The notes under the pieces were generated by a model. It searched no databases. It saw only the letters and a program-made list of their open reading frames with translations, and had not been told where the DNA came from. From Membranihabitans marinus (GTDB lineage Bacteria > Bacteroidota > Bacteroidia > Chitinophagales > Saprospiraceae), in assembly GCF_019802045.1 (NCBI RefSeq), contig NZ_JAHVHU010000017.1:1-64000 (forward strand): a stretch of 64,000 bases of DNA. Direction: 5' to 3'. A program made the position numbers and the translations under genes. Below, in pieces: positions 1 to 10,257 of this stretch; the stretch's first letter is position 1; each line of letters starts with the position of its first letter.

Positions 1-1
1 A

Positions 2-55
2 CTAGATAGACTTCAGCGTATTGAATCGGCTGAGGCCTTCTTTCGGTATCTTTAA
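2..55 (+). CDS. 3' end of an unidentified gene entering from the left edge
   Basis: The first bases read without interruption in one frame to a TAA at 53-55, giving a 17-residue tail that ends in AFFRYL. The composition is plausible for the C-terminus of a protein, but the piece is too short to identify or to distinguish from chance. The gap that follows, up to the groEL terminator, shows no other reading frame of note. Confidence 0.3.
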   Translation, partial: LDRLQRIESAEAFFRYL

Positions 56-261
56 ATTAAGAAAATATTTTGAGAAATAACAATATAAATACTTGGATTA
101 GATCATAGTATCTGTCAGGTTTATACTACCGCGCGAAAAAAGGTAGGTTAGCTTCTTAATTTAACAAATATACGAGTGTCTCACTTTGTGATATTATTAC
201 AAATGCAGGAAAGGAGAGTAGCTCAAAGTAGAAAGTAAGCTCAAAGTTTTTTTAATGAAAT

Positions 262-299
262 AAAAAAACCGGGACGATCACGTTGGATCATCCCGGTTT
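262..299 (-). terminator. Rho-independent terminator of the groESL operon
   Basis: The arms 266-279 and 286-299 pair over 14 positions with a single G-T wobble, closed by a 6-nt loop. On the minus strand the stem is followed directly by a run of T (complement of the A-run at 262-268). It lies about 65 bp beyond the groEL stop and points the right way to end groES-groEL transcription. Confidence 0.85.
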
Positions 300-302
300 C
301 TA

Positions 303-364
303 TCTGCTTTCAGCTTCTACGCTTCGAGCCTTCAGCTTGTTTGCTTTCGCCTTTCAGCTTTATC
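303..364. repeat. Degenerate short repeat right after the groEL stop
   Basis: The strip between the groEL stop and its terminator is made of loosely repeated words of the type AGCTGAAAGC / AGCTGAAGGC on the groEL strand. It contains several TGA and TAG triplets. It resembles the strip behind polA (53515-53595) and belongs to the gene-end pattern described in the findings. Confidence 0.5.
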
Positions 365-2032
<1,668 letters not shown>

Positions 2033-2067
2033 TTAAAAAATAGAATAACAAATGAATGGAAGAACTC

Positions 2068-2340
2068 TTATCCTTCTAAGATTACGAGGATATCATCTTC
2101 TCGCATAATCAGATAGTCTGTACCTTCCCAGGAAATTTCCTGACCGGCATACTTTCCGTAAAGAACGACGTCACCTTTGGACACATTCATATCATTTCCG
2201 TCCTTTCCAGGACCTACTGCAACGACTTCACCACGCTGTGGCTTTTCTTTTGCAGTATCAGGGATAATAATACCCCCTTTGGTTTTTTCATCAGCGGGAG
2301 CAGGCTTTACCACTACTCTGTCGTTGATTGGCTTCATCAT
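2068..2340 (-). CDS. groES: Co-chaperonin GroES
   Basis: GroES is the 10-kDa lid of the GroEL chamber and forms a heptamer. The protein is about 90 residues long. It has the typical N-terminus [11 protein letters not shown], a mobile loop around residues 16-30 ([12 protein letters not shown]) and the conserved ending DDILVILEG. Two ATG codons stand in tandem (2340 and 2337); family alignment favours the second, which would remove one Met. It is the first gene of the groESL unit. Possible control elements lie upstream at 2396-2411 and 2425-2437. Confidence 0.98.
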   Translation of the reverse strand: MMKPINDRVVVKPAPADEKTKGGIIIPDTAKEKPQRGEVVAVGPGKDGNDMNVSKGDVVLYGKYAGQEISWEGTDYLIMREDDILVILEG

Positions 2341-2395
2341 AACACCTAAGGTTTTTATGGTTTAAAAAATATGTTTAATTCACAACTGCCTATAG

Positions 2396-2411
2396 TGCAT
2401 TTTTGATGCCA
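2396..2411 (-). promoter_or_regulatory. Candidate sigma-54-type promoter of groESL
   Basis: On the minus strand the sequence reads TGGCA-N7-TGCA, with the GG and GC pairs exactly 10 nt apart, as in -24/-12 promoters. The predicted start lies near 2385, about 45 nt before groES. A sigma-54 activator is encoded nearby at 4666-5955. The match is partial (the TT of the -12 box is AT), and a second similar match sits on the plus strand at 2433-2448. It could therefore be chance. Confidence 0.3.
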
Positions 2412-2424
2412 ATGAAAACTTTAC

Positions 2425-2437
2425 TGACAAAGTGGCA
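2425..2437 (-). promoter_or_regulatory. TGCCA-N3-TGTCA element upstream of groES
   Basis: Read toward groES, the 13-mer TGCCACTTTGTCA has two pentamers separated by 3 nt. A near-identical palindromic form, TGACATTTTGTCA, stands at 7426-7438 in front of miaB. Both lie 45-90 bp ahead of a start codon. This suggests a binding site for a shared, unidentified regulator, perhaps stress related. Confidence 0.35.
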
Positions 2438-2733
2438 ACTGGTCTGCAATTTGTGCAGAGAAAGGGTTCAAATGAATTGCTTCTTGTAGGACTTGGACAT
2501 CTTGGCAGATGGAGGCTGTGTATTGGAAATTGATGACACTACAAGTTTGCGGCTGGATGTTGGGACATCGATACCCTTCCAGCTTACGACTTCCTTTTCT
2601 TTCTTTCGTATTTGAACTTCGAATGGATTGAGCTATTGTTAAGATGTTCAAGGGAAGATCCAACGAACGGTATCATTGGTTTCTCTATGGAAGAACTAAG
2701 CGTCAAGCGCTTGGCAATAAAAACCAAGCACAC

Positions 2734-2810
2734 AGCACTAAGCACTAAGCACTAAGCACTAAGCACTAAGCACTAAGCACTAAGAACTAAGAACTATGAA
2801 CTAAGAACTA
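2734..2810. repeat. Eleven 7-bp tandem repeats behind secG
   Basis: Seven perfect AGCACTA units (2734-2782) are followed by four variants of the AGAACTA/TGAACTA type (2783-2810), 77 bp in all. The array ends 5 bp from the secG stop codon. On the secG strand every unit contains TAG, and the 7-bp period places stop codons in all three frames. The ~290 bp between the array and the groES upstream elements shows no convincing gene. Confidence 0.95.
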
Positions 2811-2815
2811 AACCC

Positions 2816-3082
2816 TCACTCAGACAAAAGCTGGATACCTGCATCGCCGCCGGTATTGCTCACCATAATGGTTGTGATGATGCAGAGAACCACGAGGACA
2901 ATAGCTAATCCCCAGGTCGCTTTTTCGACCAGATTGGTACTTCGCGCTGCTCCAAACATCTGGTTTGCACTTTGACCACCCAAAGTGGAATCAACTCCAC
3001 CTCCTTTTGGATTTTGGATCAGGACAACCAACATAAGCAGCACACTTATGAACGCGATAAGGATTGTCATTGCAGTAACCAT
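2816..3082 (-). CDS. secG: Preprotein translocase subunit SecG
   Basis: SecG is a small membrane subunit of the SecYEG channel. The 88 residues form two membrane helices (about 5-22 and 55-75) joined by a Gly-rich loop. They carry the family signature VLIQNPKGGG followed by LGGQSANQMFG near residues 20-45. It lies 4 bp downstream of the TPR gene in the miaB-lptE-secG operon, a gene order often seen in Bacteroidota. A heptamer array begins right behind the stop. Confidence 0.96.
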   Translation of the reverse strand: MVTAMTILIAFISVLLMLVVLIQNPKGGGVDSTLGGQSANQMFGAARSTNLVEKATWGLAIVLVVLCIITTIMVSNTGGDAGIQLLSE

Positions 3083-3086
3083 GATA

Positions 3087-4079
3087 TTAGGATTTTAATT
3101 TTTGGATCGTTTTTATTTTCTCCGCAAAGTAACCACTTTTTTCCGGGTTTTTCAAACTTAATTTTTCATACATCTGAATGGCTTTGTCATAGAGCTCTTG
3201 TTGGGCATATATCCGGGCTAAAGTTTCACTAACGACTTCTTCATTTTCGGCAATGCTGCGTTCGGCTTGTTTTTCGGCTTTTGTGATCGTTTTTATTTTC
3301 TTCTTTTTTATGCCTTTCTTTTTTCTCTTTAATTCCCGAGCCGTTCCGGGAATCACTTCTTGTTCCTGAAGCCAGGCTGTAAATCCTTTTTCTTGCTGTG
3401 GGGTCTGTTTTTCGTTGGCCGATTTGCGTTGTTTTTTCTTCTTCTTCTTGCGGTTCTTTTTTTTGTCGATGACTTTTTCAAGCTTGGTTTGCTTGTCTCT
3501 TTTAGGCTTTACTTTTTTGGCTATGTCCGTTTTTTTCGACTCCTTTCCGGATTTGGATTTTGTAGTTTTTTCTTCTTTTTCATATGCTGAAGGCTTGACC
3601 TCTGTCCCGTTGTTTACTTCCTGGTGGGGTGGTTTAGGTTCGCTTGGAATTGTATTTTCCTCTTTTGTGACCTCCTTGTCCATGGGATTGGATGTTTCCT
3701 CCGATGAGTGGGCAGCATCGTCTTGATTATTCTCGCCGGATTGGGCATCAGGTTCAATGTTCTGAATGATGGTAGCCGGGGTCGAAGATTCAGTAGATGG
3801 GGAATCGGCACTATTATTTTGCTGGATCAGATCGGATTTAGTCGGGAAGTGCTGTACGATCCTAAGCATCTCTCGCAGGGTTTTCTTGTCATTTTCTATA
3901 ACGATCAGATGATGGACAAGTTCATCGTCAATGCGTCCAAAGGCAAATTTTTGTTTGAGTAGCGTGATAAATGTTAGCTCGGTTTGTGTGGGATGCTCCT
4001 CCATACTGATCAGCAGATCTTCATAGTCTATTTCTTCCAGTTTGATGGGATCGTTGATGTAGTATGCGGAAGTATTCAT
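3087..4079 (-). CDS. Lys-rich protein with C-terminal TPR-like repeat
   Basis: This 330-residue protein has no assigned function. The first ~100 residues look folded. The middle (about 110-265) is a long low-complexity stretch very rich in Lys, Glu, Ser and Thr, including runs of five or more lysines. The last ~50 residues form one TPR-like helical hairpin ([21 protein letters not shown]). No signal peptide is visible, so a cytoplasmic place is likely. Its position between lptE and secG suggests a role linked to the envelope, but that is only context. Confidence 0.85.
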   Translation of the reverse strand: MNTSAYYINDPIKLEEIDYEDLLISMEEHPTQTELTFITLLKQKFAFGRIDDELVHHLIVIENDKKTLREMLRIVQHFPTKSDLIQQNNSADSPSTESSTPATIIQNIEPDAQSGENNQDDAAHSSEETSNPMDKEVTKEENTIPSEPKPPHQEVNNGTEVKPSAYEKEEKTTKSKSGKESKKTDIAKKVKPKRDKQTKLEKVIDKKKNRKKKKKKQRKSANEKQTPQQEKGFTAWLQEQEVIPGTARELKRKKKGIKKKKIKTITKAEKQAERSIAENEEVVSETLARIYAQQELYDKAIQMYEKLSLKNPEKSGYFAEKIKTIQKLKS

Positions 4080-4162
4080 TGTATTCTTTTATAAATATGT
4101 GGTCTATATAAATGAACGATCAGTAAATTAACAATTTTTACCATGAAAAACAATATAACAAA

Positions 4163-4669
4163 TTACCAGTTTGAAAAAGTCTCATTGAAAATGTCTTCAC
4201 TGATTTGCTCAAAAATCTCTTTTACCAATTGGTCCTGTACATCAAGAAAATTCACGTTCTGATCAAAATTTCTAAAATCGGAAAATGATTTAGACCAATT
4301 GTTTTCTTCATTGAGATGATCCGTATAGTCTACTTTTATGGCAATATCCAATCGACTAAAAGAAGTCGTCTCGTCGGGTTGTGGAGCCACCGATCGAATG
4401 GCAAACCGGGAGATTTCACCGGCGAATTCAATGTCCGGAGCCGTCTCCGTAAAATTCAACCGGGACTCTCGAAGGACTTTACGCTTGAACTGATCAGTAA
4501 ACACCGTCCCCAGTTGGCGGGGTGCTTTCAGGGCCCGGTTGCTGATTTCAAAATCCTGGACATAGAAAGAAGTAGTTTCTTCAGGAATACTTACCCCTTT
4601 AAAGGAATAACATCCCGATATCGTGCATATCAATACGCTGACTATGGTTAGGCGAATCGCTGTTATCAT
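4163..4669 (-). CDS. lptE: LptE-family lipopolysaccharide assembly lipoprotein
   Basis: LptE plugs the LptD barrel that delivers LPS to the outer leaflet of the outer membrane. The 168-residue protein starts with a lipoprotein signal; the lipobox ISGC puts the acylated cysteine at residue 20, followed by YSFKG. The continuation VSIPEETTSFYVQDF and the segment TDQFKRKVLRESRL match the Bacteroidota LptE pattern. The start overlaps the upstream regulator stop by 4 bp (ATGA), so translation is probably coupled. The family assignment is fairly sure. Confidence 0.85.
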   Translation of the reverse strand: MITAIRLTIVSVLICTISGCYSFKGVSIPEETTSFYVQDFEISNRALKAPRQLGTVFTDQFKRKVLRESRLNFTETAPDIEFAGEISRFAIRSVAPQPDETTSFSRLDIAIKVDYTDHLNEENNWSKSFSDFRNFDQNVNFLDVQDQLVKEIFEQISEDIFNETFSNW

Positions 4670-5955
4670 TCCAGTTCGTATTGTTTGATTTTACGATAAA
4701 GGGTCCGTTCTGAAATACCCAGTTCCTCGGAGGCATCCTTGCGTTTTCCATTGTACTTTTTCAGCGCCTTCTTGATCATCTCTTTTTCCATGTCTTCCAG
4801 AGAAAGGTTTTCTTCCACGGGCTCTGAATCTTCAAAATAACTTCGTTCCTTTTTACGATCCTCAATAATAATGGATGGTAAGTCCTCTTTCCCGGTGTTG
4901 TAACTCGCATCAATGAGGTCTTCTTTTTCTTGTCTGGAAAGAGATCGATCAGACCAGTGACCGGTCGAGGCCCTTTCGGGTAAACTAAGTATTTTCTGTG
5001 CGTCCGGGATGTCGAGTTTGTTTTCTTTGATCAGACCAAAAACCAGTGATTTGAGTTCATTGAGATCGTTCTTCATGTCAAATAATAACTTGTAAAGGAT
5101 CTCACGTTCCTGCATGTTGCCATCGAGATTTTGGTCGTCTGTGGTCCGGGCTGGCAAATACCGATTATTGAGTTCAGGCAGGACTTCCAGCAAGTCGTTT
5201 TCGTCGATGGTGCGGCGTTCGGACATGATGGATAATTGCTCTGCTACATTTTTAAGTTCACGAATGTTGCCGGGCCATTGGTAACGCAACAACAACGTTT
5301 TGGCTTCCGGCGTCAGTGTAATGGGGTCAATCCGGTGTCGCTCCGCAATGTCCAGGCTAAATTTGCGAAAGATCATCCAGATATCATCTCGTCGTTCCCG
5401 CAGCGGAGGAATGACGATCGGTACCGTATTTAAACGGTAATAGAGATCCCGGCGAAACTTGCCGTTTTCTACTCGTTCATATAAATCGACATTGGTGGCT
5501 GCTATGACACGGACATCGGTGTGAAGAACCGCAGATGAACCGACACGAATAAACTCGCCACTCTCCAATACCCGCAGGAGATAGGATTGCGTATCAAGCG
5601 GCAATTCACCGATTTCATCCAAAAAGATCGTTCCACCATCAACCGTTTCAAAGTAACCCTTCCGGTCTGCGGTAGCTCCTGTAAACGCACCCTTTTCATG
5701 GCCAAACAATTCTGAATTAATGGTGCCTTCCGGGATCGCACCGCAGTTAATGGCGATAAATGGATTGTGTTTTCTCGGACTCTGTTGATGGATGATCTTG
5801 GAGATGACCTCTTTTCCCACCCCGCTTTCCCCTGTGATCAATACCGTCAGATCTGTCCCTGCCACCCGGATTGATTTGCGCAGGGCATCATTGATCCCCT
5901 CCGAATTGCCGATCAGGCCATACCGGCTTTTGAGTCCCTGGATGGTAGGATTCAT
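4666..5955 (-). CDS. Sigma-54-dependent transcriptional activator, no receiver domain
   Basis: This is an AAA+ activator that opens promoters bound by RNA polymerase with sigma-54. Visible parts are Walker A GESGVGKE (42-49), the sigma-54 contact loop GAFTGA (89-94), Walker B FLDEIGEL (111-118), and a C-terminal Fis-type helix-turn-helix over about residues 388-428. The AAA+ domain starts almost at residue 10, so there is no N-terminal receiver or sensor domain. The input may act through the divergent linker (about 270-385) or by protein level. It overlaps both miaB and lptE by 4 bp. Confidence 0.95.
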   Translation of the reverse strand: MNPTIQGLKSRYGLIGNSEGINDALRKSIRVAGTDLTVLITGESGVGKEVISKIIHQQSPRKHNPFIAINCGAIPEGTINSELFGHEKGAFTGATADRKGYFETVDGGTIFLDEIGELPLDTQSYLLRVLESGEFIRVGSSAVLHTDVRVIAATNVDLYERVENGKFRRDLYYRLNTVPIVIPPLRERRDDIWMIFRKFSLDIAERHRIDPITLTPEAKTLLLRYQWPGNIRELKNVAEQLSIMSERRTIDENDLLEVLPELNNRYLPARTTDDQNLDGNMQEREILYKLLFDMKNDLNELKSLVFGLIKENKLDIPDAQKILSLPERASTGHWSDRSLSRQEKEDLIDASYNTGKEDLPSIIIEDRKKERSYFEDSEPVEENLSLEDMEKEMIKKALKKYNGKRKDASEELGISERTLYRKIKQYELE

Positions 5956-7382
5956 GCTTCGACAATATTTCCCAACAATGTAGCACTGGTGATTTCATTC
6001 ACCCGAACCTGTACATAATCCCCCGGTTTGTAATCTGACTTTTTTGGGAAAATAATCATTTTATTCTGTGAATTTCTTCCCCTAAAATCATCTGATGACT
6101 TTTTGGAATCGCCCTCGATCAAGACTTTAAAAGTTTTACCCAGGTCTTTCTCATTGTGGGCTCTGGACAATTCATGTTGCTTGGTGATAATTTCACTCAG
6201 ACGGCGTTTTTTGATCTTAAGCGGAACGTCATCTTCATATTTTCGCTCGGCAACCGTGCCAGGTCGCTCGGAGTAGTAAAACATATAAGACATGCTGTAT
6301 TTGGCAAAATCCATCATGGTTAGGGTGTCCTGGTGTTCTTCTTCTGTTTCACTGCAAAATCCAGCGATCATATCCGAACTGATTGCACAATCAGGAATGA
6401 CCTCATAGATGCGACGAACTTTTTCCTTGTACCAAGCTCTGGTATACGTCCGGTTCATCAACTCAAGTACCCGGCTGTTTCCGGATTGAACGGGCAGGTG
6501 AATATAATTGCAGATGTTCTCATAATCGCGAATGGCATAGAGCACATCGTCGGTGATGTCCTTCGGGTGCGAAGTCGAAAATCGTACCCGGAGATCAGGG
6601 TGGACATCCGCCACCATGCAGAGCAATTCTGCAAAGGTCACAGCGTGTTCCCCGTCCGGACTGGTCCAATTAAAACTATCTACATTTTGTCCCAGAAGAG
6701 TCACTTCCCGGTAACCTCTGTCAAACAAGTCCGAGGCTTCCGCTACGATACTAAAAGGATCACGACTCCGCTCGCGTCCGCGGGTGAACGGAACCACGCA
6801 AAAAGAGCACATGTTATCACAACCTCTCATTATAGAGATAAAAGCTGTTACTCCATTGCTATCCAACCGAACCGGTGAAATATCCGCGTAGGTTTCTTCT
6901 CGGCTCAGAAAGACATTGATTCCCTTATCTCCATCTTCGGCGGTCTGGATTAGCTTGGGTAGATCCCGGTAAGCATCGGGTCCGACGACCAGATCAACCA
7001 GTTTTTCTTCTTCCAGCAATTTGGTTTTTAATCGTTCGGCCATGCAGCCGAGGACACCGACCAACGTACCGGGCTTTTCCTCTTTGACTTTGTCAAATTC
7101 ACGCAATCGCTGCCGAACCGTATCTTCCGCTTTTTCACGGATCGAACAGGTGTTGATCAGGATTAGATCGGCGTCGAACATAGAGCTCGTCGAACCAAAA
7201 CCCGATTGTTGTAAGATGGAAGCCACGATTTCACTGTCGCTAAAATTCATCGCACAGCCATAGCTTTCTATATAATATGATTTTCCGTTGGACGGCTTCT
7301 GAGTGGCGTCTGTATACACCTCTCCTTGTCGTTCATCGGCCAACATTTGTGTAGAATTTATGTCTTTTATTTGTTCGCTCAT
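5952..7382 (-). CDS. miaB: tRNA-2-methylthio-N6-dimethylallyladenosine synthase MiaB
   Basis: MiaB is a radical-SAM methylthiotransferase that modifies A37 of tRNAs reading UNN codons. The N-terminal iron-sulfur domain has Cys43, Cys79 and Cys113. The radical-SAM motif CDNMCSFC gives Cys188, Cys192 and Cys195. A TRAM RNA-binding domain closes the protein (about 410-476). The length of 476 is normal. It heads the operon that continues with the sigma-54 activator (4-bp overlap) and lptE. A -7 box and a palindrome lie just upstream. Confidence 0.97.
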   Translation of the reverse strand: MSEQIKDINSTQMLADERQGEVYTDATQKPSNGKSYYIESYGCAMNFSDSEIVASILQQSGFGSTSSMFDADLILINTCSIREKAEDTVRQRLREFDKVKEEKPGTLVGVLGCMAERLKTKLLEEEKLVDLVVGPDAYRDLPKLIQTAEDGDKGINVFLSREETYADISPVRLDSNGVTAFISIMRGCDNMCSFCVVPFTRGRERSRDPFSIVAEASDLFDRGYREVTLLGQNVDSFNWTSPDGEHAVTFAELLCMVADVHPDLRVRFSTSHPKDITDDVLYAIRDYENICNYIHLPVQSGNSRVLELMNRTYTRAWYKEKVRRIYEVIPDCAISSDMIAGFCSETEEEHQDTLTMMDFAKYSMSYMFYYSERPGTVAERKYEDDVPLKIKKRRLSEIITKQHELSRAHNEKDLGKTFKVLIEGDSKKSSDDFRGRNSQNKMIIFPKKSDYKPGDYVQVRVNEITSATLLGNIVEA

Positions 7383-7406
7383 GCTAAATATTTACATTTA
7401 TAGTGG

Positions 7407-7438
7407 CAAATATAAAAGATCTTAGTGACATTTTGTCA
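7407..7438 (-). promoter_or_regulatory. Candidate miaB promoter with palindromic operator
   Basis: On the minus strand TATATTTG (7414-7407) fits the Bacteroidota -7 box TAnnTTTG and would start transcription about 18 nt before miaB. Where the -33 element should be there is a perfect palindrome, TGACA-TTT-TGTCA (7426-7438). It is almost the same word as the element before groES. This looks like an operator or activator site controlling the miaB-lptE-secG operon. Confidence 0.45.
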
Positions 7439-7580
7439 GAGAATGGGCTCATAATTCACCTGATATAAAGAAGGCAACGGAATTCGCGCTAAGCCGCAAA
7501 ACTGCAGGGGTGCCTATCGATAAAAGAATGAAGATGGTTGGTTGTGGTGAAATATGGTTTTATTTAGTGGAGGAAAGAGC

Positions 7581-8333
7581 ATGAAAACGAATAGAAAAAT
7601 GAAAAGATTAGCGTTATTGGGGAGGAAGTTGGGGCATACCTTTTCTCCACGGTATTTTGCGGAAAAATTTGACAGAGAGTCCATCACCGGATATCACTAC
7701 GGAACCATGGAACTCGCTGATATCTCCGAGTTTCCGACCGCCCTGGAAGAGCATCCGGAATTGATCGGACTCAATGTGACGATACCTTATAAACTGGAGG
7801 TAATGGAATACCTGGATCAGCTTGATGAGACCGCAGCAGCGATCGGTGCTGTGAATACGATCCGGATTACCGACGAGGGCTTAATCGGTTACAATACTGA
7901 TGTTATCGGTTTTCAACGCTCGCTAGAAGCATTTTTGCCGGAAAACTTTGCAGGGAGTGCGCTCATACTGGGAACGGGGGGCAGTAGTAAGGCGGTTCGG
8001 TTTGTGCTGGAACGCATGAAGATTCCCTATAAGCTGGTCAGCAGAAAGCCGGTGACGGACGGATACACCTATGAGGATATGGATGAGGAAACGGTAAAAT
8101 ACTTTTCTCTGATTATCAATACGACCCCATTGGGCATGTACCCGGAGGTGGATCGATGTCCGGATATTTCCTATGCGGTGATGGATGAAAATTATTATTT
8201 GTTTGATTTGATCTACAACCCAGAAGAGACTTTATTTATGAAAAAAGGAAAACAACAGGGGGCTAAAGTGAGTAATGGGTATATGATGTTGGAACAACAA
8301 GCGGAAGCTTCGTGGGAAATATGGACGAAATAA
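7581..8333 (+). CDS. aroE: Shikimate dehydrogenase
   Basis: It reduces 3-dehydroshikimate to shikimate with NADPH in aromatic amino acid synthesis. The substrate motif NVTIPYK carries the catalytic Lys, GAVNTI follows, the nucleotide loop is GTGGSSKAV, and INTTPLGMYP closes the active site. An in-frame ATG exists at 7554, but the ATG at 7581 has a GGAGG about 8 nt upstream. The ATG at 7599 would give the usual MKRLALLG start. At 250 residues or slightly less it is a short but complete member of the family. Confidence 0.95.
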   Translation: MKTNRKMKRLALLGRKLGHTFSPRYFAEKFDRESITGYHYGTMELADISEFPTALEEHPELIGLNVTIPYKLEVMEYLDQLDETAAAIGAVNTIRITDEGLIGYNTDVIGFQRSLEAFLPENFAGSALILGTGGSSKAVRFVLERMKIPYKLVSRKPVTDGYTYEDMDEETVKYFSLIINTTPLGMYPEVDRCPDISYAVMDENYYLFDLIYNPEETLFMKKGKQQGAKVSNGYMMLEQQAEASWEIWTK

Positions 8334-8335
8334 TT

Positions 8336-8442
8336 ATTAATGGTTGATTGTTGATTATTGATTGTTGATGGTGAATTATTGATTGATGATTGTTGATTTT
8401 TGATGGTGAATTATTGATGGATGATTGTTGATGGTGACGGAA
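8336..8442. repeat. Degenerate TTGATTG/TTGATGG array behind aroE
   Basis: Immediately after the aroE stop about 100 bp consist of irregularly repeated words such as TTGATTG, TTGATTATTG and TTGATGGTGAA. TGA and TAA triplets occur in all three frames. It has no recognisable gene and is a clear case of the gene-end arrays seen elsewhere in the window. Confidence 0.8.
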
Positions 8443-8494
8443 TAATTTCCCCCGCTGGTCGCTTGCGCCATAGTTTGGTGAAATAGATCCTGCT

Positions 8495-8613
8495 CCGCAA
8501 AAGTCAAACGTCACCCAAAATTGGGCTATGTAATGTGCCCAATTTTGGAAATTAAGCAATTGATACACTACATATTATGTATCACAAATGATCGACGTGG
8601 TGAATAAAGCGGG
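8495..8613. repeat. 119-bp two-hairpin dispersed repeat, copy 1
   Basis: The element begins with CCGC and ends with GCGGG. Stem 1 is a perfect 12-bp pairing of CCAAAATTGGGC (8515-8526) with 8537-8548. Stem 2 pairs TGATACA (8561-8567) with 8578-8584. Related full copies are at 39117-39235 and 58144-58262, all 119 bp, with fragments near 18431 and 50389. No coding potential is visible. Confidence 0.85.
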
Positions 8614-8723
8614 CTACGCAAGTTTCACGAGATAAATGGTGAATGAAGTGAACAATGCACCATAGTACGAGGTACTAAGCGCTATTCAATAAGTTCTATG
8701 ACCTATATATTAAGCACTAAATT

Positions 8724-9914
8724 ATGAATAAAGACGAGGAACAACGGGTCAATTTTGAGAACACAGAAGTGGCCTTTGCTTACAAATCTACTGCCCAACT
8801 TCGGCTGGCACTGTGGTTGTTCCGGTTGATGAGCCGGTCATTTTGGTCGCACATTTTTATAAAAATGGGGGCGTGGGCATTGAAGTTTCGGCTTCCATTA
8901 GCGCCTTATTTGATTAAGGAAACGGTTTATCAGCAGTTTATCGGGGGTGTGTCTCTGGAGGATACGGAGCCGCTTATTGACAATCTCAGCAATCACCATT
9001 GTCTGGTAGTGCTCGATTATGCCGTAGAGGGAAAACATGAGGAGGAAGAGTTGGATGGAGCCCGCGATCAGTTTATCCAAACCATTCATTTTGCAGCAAA
9101 TCAGCCTACTGTGCCGGTGATCACGATCAAGGTCAGTGCTTTGGCCCAAAATAAAACACTCCAAGCATGGGCAGAAACCGGATTGCGGAATAGTGATTTT
9201 GATGAGAAATGGGATCGAGTTGTTCAGCGGTTGATTGAGATCTGCGATCATGCTGCCGAATATGGAATGAAGATATTTATTGATGCGGAAGAGAGTTGGC
9301 ATCAGGATGCCATTGATTTTCTGGCCAATGAGATGATGAAGCGGTACAATCAGGATGAAGTGGTGGTGTACAATACCTACCAAATGTATCGGCACGACCG
9401 GTTGGATTTTTTGAAACAATCTTATCGTCGGGCGCAAGAGGAGGAGTATATTTTCGGCGCTAAGCTGGTTCGGGGGGCATATATGGAAAAGGAGCGGGCC
9501 CGGGCAAAGCGCAAAAATTACCCCAGTCCGATATCAGCGAACAAGAAAGTGGTGGATCGGGATTTTAACGAAGGCATTCTGTTTTGTGCGGAGCACTATG
9601 AGAACATTGCGTTGTGTGCTGCCACGCACAATTTGATCAGCTGTAAAATACTGGCTGATTTTATCGAAGAACTTCCGGCCCGGCGCGACCATCCGCACCT
9701 CAATTTTTGCCAGCTTTACGGCATGGGCGATGACATCACCTTCAATCTGGGTGCTCACGGGTACAATGTAGCCAAGTATGTGCCGTATGGTCCGGTCAAG
9801 GAAGCGTTTCCGTATCTGATCCGGCGGGCAGAAGAAAACAAGGCGATGTCCAATGAATTTAACCGGGAGTATAAACTGATCCGACGGGAGCTGGAACGGA
9901 GGAAGAATTCTTAA
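8724..9914 (+). CDS. Proline dehydrogenase (monofunctional, FAD)
   Basis: It oxidises proline to pyrroline-5-carboxylate with FAD, the first step of proline breakdown. The 396-residue protein carries the family motifs KLVRGAYM, AATHN, YGMGD and PYGPV, and ends with YLIRRAEENKA, which belongs to the substrate and flavin site. No P5C dehydrogenase domain is attached and no partner gene is adjacent, so it is the single-domain form. The sequence just before the start contains the AGCACTAA word of the heptamer family. Confidence 0.95.
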   Translation: MNKDEEQRVNFENTEVAFAYKSTAQLRLALWLFRLMSRSFWSHIFIKMGAWALKFRLPLAPYLIKETVYQQFIGGVSLEDTEPLIDNLSNHHCLVVLDYAVEGKHEEEELDGARDQFIQTIHFAANQPTVPVITIKVSALAQNKTLQAWAETGLRNSDFDEKWDRVVQRLIEICDHAAEYGMKIFIDAEESWHQDAIDFLANEMMKRYNQDEVVVYNTYQMYRHDRLDFLKQSYRRAQEEEYIFGAKLVRGAYMEKERARAKRKNYPSPISANKKVVDRDFNEGILFCAEHYENIALCAATHNLISCKILADFIEELPARRDHPHLNFCQLYGMGDDITFNLGAHGYNVAKYVPYGPVKEAFPYLIRRAEENKAMSNEFNREYKLIRRELERRKNS

Positions 9915-10257
9915 TTCTTAATTTTGAGTGTTTAAATTTTAATTGGGTATGCTTCGATGTTGGTACGACTCAGGCGACTTTGAACTGGGAAGTTGATGTT
10001 CAGAGAATTCTGAAGTCCGGAATAATTTGTGAATTTATCATCATCAAATAACCGGCTTAAATATCAATCTAATGCACGTCGAGAAGCTTGGAGTGCCCTA
10101 CAAAAATAAAAGATATACTACGACGTCTGAAATTATTGTTTGGATTGGGGCTTCTTATTTTATTCAGAATTTCTATTTTGTTGTATCAAATATATTTTTA
10201 TCTTCTTTATGATGGAAGCTAAATTCGTACCCACTAATATCTAAAAACTAAGAACTT
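9915..10257. other. Intergenic gap, short TTCTTAATT repeat at its left end
   Basis: The first ~20 bp after the proline dehydrogenase stop repeat the word TTCTTAATT, another gene-end array. The last ~20 bp before the next start repeat CTAAAAACTAAGAACT, like the heptamer array at 2734-2810. The remainder is AT-rich and shows no gene or clear hairpin. Confidence 0.5.

Noticed and set aside
2433-2448. Sigma-54-like site on the plus strand
   Set aside because: The spacing fits, but no plus-strand gene follows and the match is weak; probably chance or overlap with the TGGCA element.
2421-2663. 80-residue minus-strand frame between groES and secG
   Set aside because: It overlaps the proposed control element upstream of groES, has no start context and no protein-like pattern.
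3360-3726. Phe-rich frames opposite the Lys-rich TPR gene
   Set aside because: They are the antisense image of poly-Lys codons and have no independent support.
8263-8568. Asn/Ile/His-rich minus-strand frame behind aroE
   Set aside because: It is the translation of the TTGATTG array and part of the 119-bp repeat.
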